From the NCBI RefSeq assembly GCF_013167895.1, contig NZ_BLWC01000001.1:4340001-4404000 (forward strand): a DNA stretch of 64,000 bases, read 5' to 3'. The position numbers and the translations under genes were made by a program. This document shows, one piece after another, positions 63,862-64,000 of this stretch (its first letter is position 1; each line of letters starts with the position of its first letter). The notes under the pieces were generated by a model, which had not been told where the DNA came from, did not search any database, and saw nothing but the letters and a program-made list of their open reading frames with translations. The stretch is from Streptomyces fulvorobeus (GTDB lineage: Bacteria > Actinomycetota > Actinomycetes > Streptomycetales > Streptomycetaceae).

Positions 63862-64000
63862 TCAGTACACCCCTTCGACGCGTCGTCCTTCGGTGAATTC
63901 GGGGGAGTACGGGTCCCCCAGCCAGGGCCAGGGATAGCGCTCGGCGGCCACCCCGTAGGGGCGCACCCGGCGGGCCCGGTCGCGCTCCAGGAAGCCGGGG
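63862..64000 (-). CDS. thnN: C-terminal end of the next cluster gene, probably thnN (partial)
   Basis: The last 45 codons of a gene that enters from the right edge. They read, in part, FLERDRARRVRPYGVAAERY and GDPYSPEFTEGRRVEGVY, then TGA one base before the thnM ATG. The end alone shows no domain. Gene order in thienamycin-type clusters puts thnN (an acyl-CoA-ligase-like protein) at this place; the assignment is therefore by position only. Confidence 0.4.
   Translation of the reverse strand, partial: PGFLERDRARRVRPYGVAAERYPWPWLGDPYSPEFTEGRRVEGVY

Overview
This window is chromosomal DNA of a Streptomyces. It has very high GC content, GTG and TTG starts, ATGA/GTGA stop-start overlaps, a Streptomyces-type conservon (cvnABCD), a lon promoter carrying a HAIR (HspR) element, and many genes of the streptomycete core. 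No tRNA, rRNA, CRISPR array or insertion sequence was seen.

Layout. 0-12.3 kb is core: the fused 2-oxoglutarate dehydrogenase/decarboxylase (kgd) with a very strong terminator, a histidine kinase/response regulator pair, a spermidine-synthase-like protein, an isochorismatase-like hydrolase, Lon, a MarR regulator and a PP2C-like phosphatase. 12.6-18.3 kb is a conservon (sensor-like ATPase, roadblock protein, DUF742, GTPase) followed by a styrene-monooxygenase-like flavoprotein. 18.3-31.4 kb carries an NlpC/P60 hydrolase, a pseudokinase-beta-propeller fusion, a TetR regulator beside two divergent diiron proteins, a membrane-anchored protein, an amidase, a PBP-SEDS pair and an SH3 protein. 31.6-39.9 kb has a zinc-ribbon/HEAT operon, the NHEJ pair (LigD polymerase and Ku), a multi-pass membrane protein, and glyA behind a ZTP riboswitch.

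39.9-50.4 kb is accessory DNA: an 8-bp tandem repeat, a lower-GC stretch with immunity-like genes, a 1539-residue Rhs polymorphic toxin with a WXG-like type VII secretion region, its two upstream partners, a DUF397/XRE pair, an anti-sigma-like ATPase and a PIN toxin with an antitoxin-like partner.

51.1-64.0 kb is most of a carbapenem cluster of the thienamycin/olivanic-acid type. The order matches thnE-F-G-H-I-J-K-L-M(-N): carboxymethylproline synthase, GNAT acyltransferase, Fe/2-oxoglutarate dioxygenase, HAD hydrolase, LysR regulator, MFS exporter, two cobalamin-type radical SAM enzymes and beta-lactam synthetase. A sulfotransferase at the left edge points to a sulfated product such as MM 4550 or the epithienamycins. 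The cluster continues past the right end.

In at least seven genes, and perhaps an eighth locus, a single base appears to be missing from a run of C or G. All are losses of one base in runs of 4-5, so a systematic homopolymer error in the assembly is more likely than real mutation. Broken genes are described below as restored spans, with the break position given.
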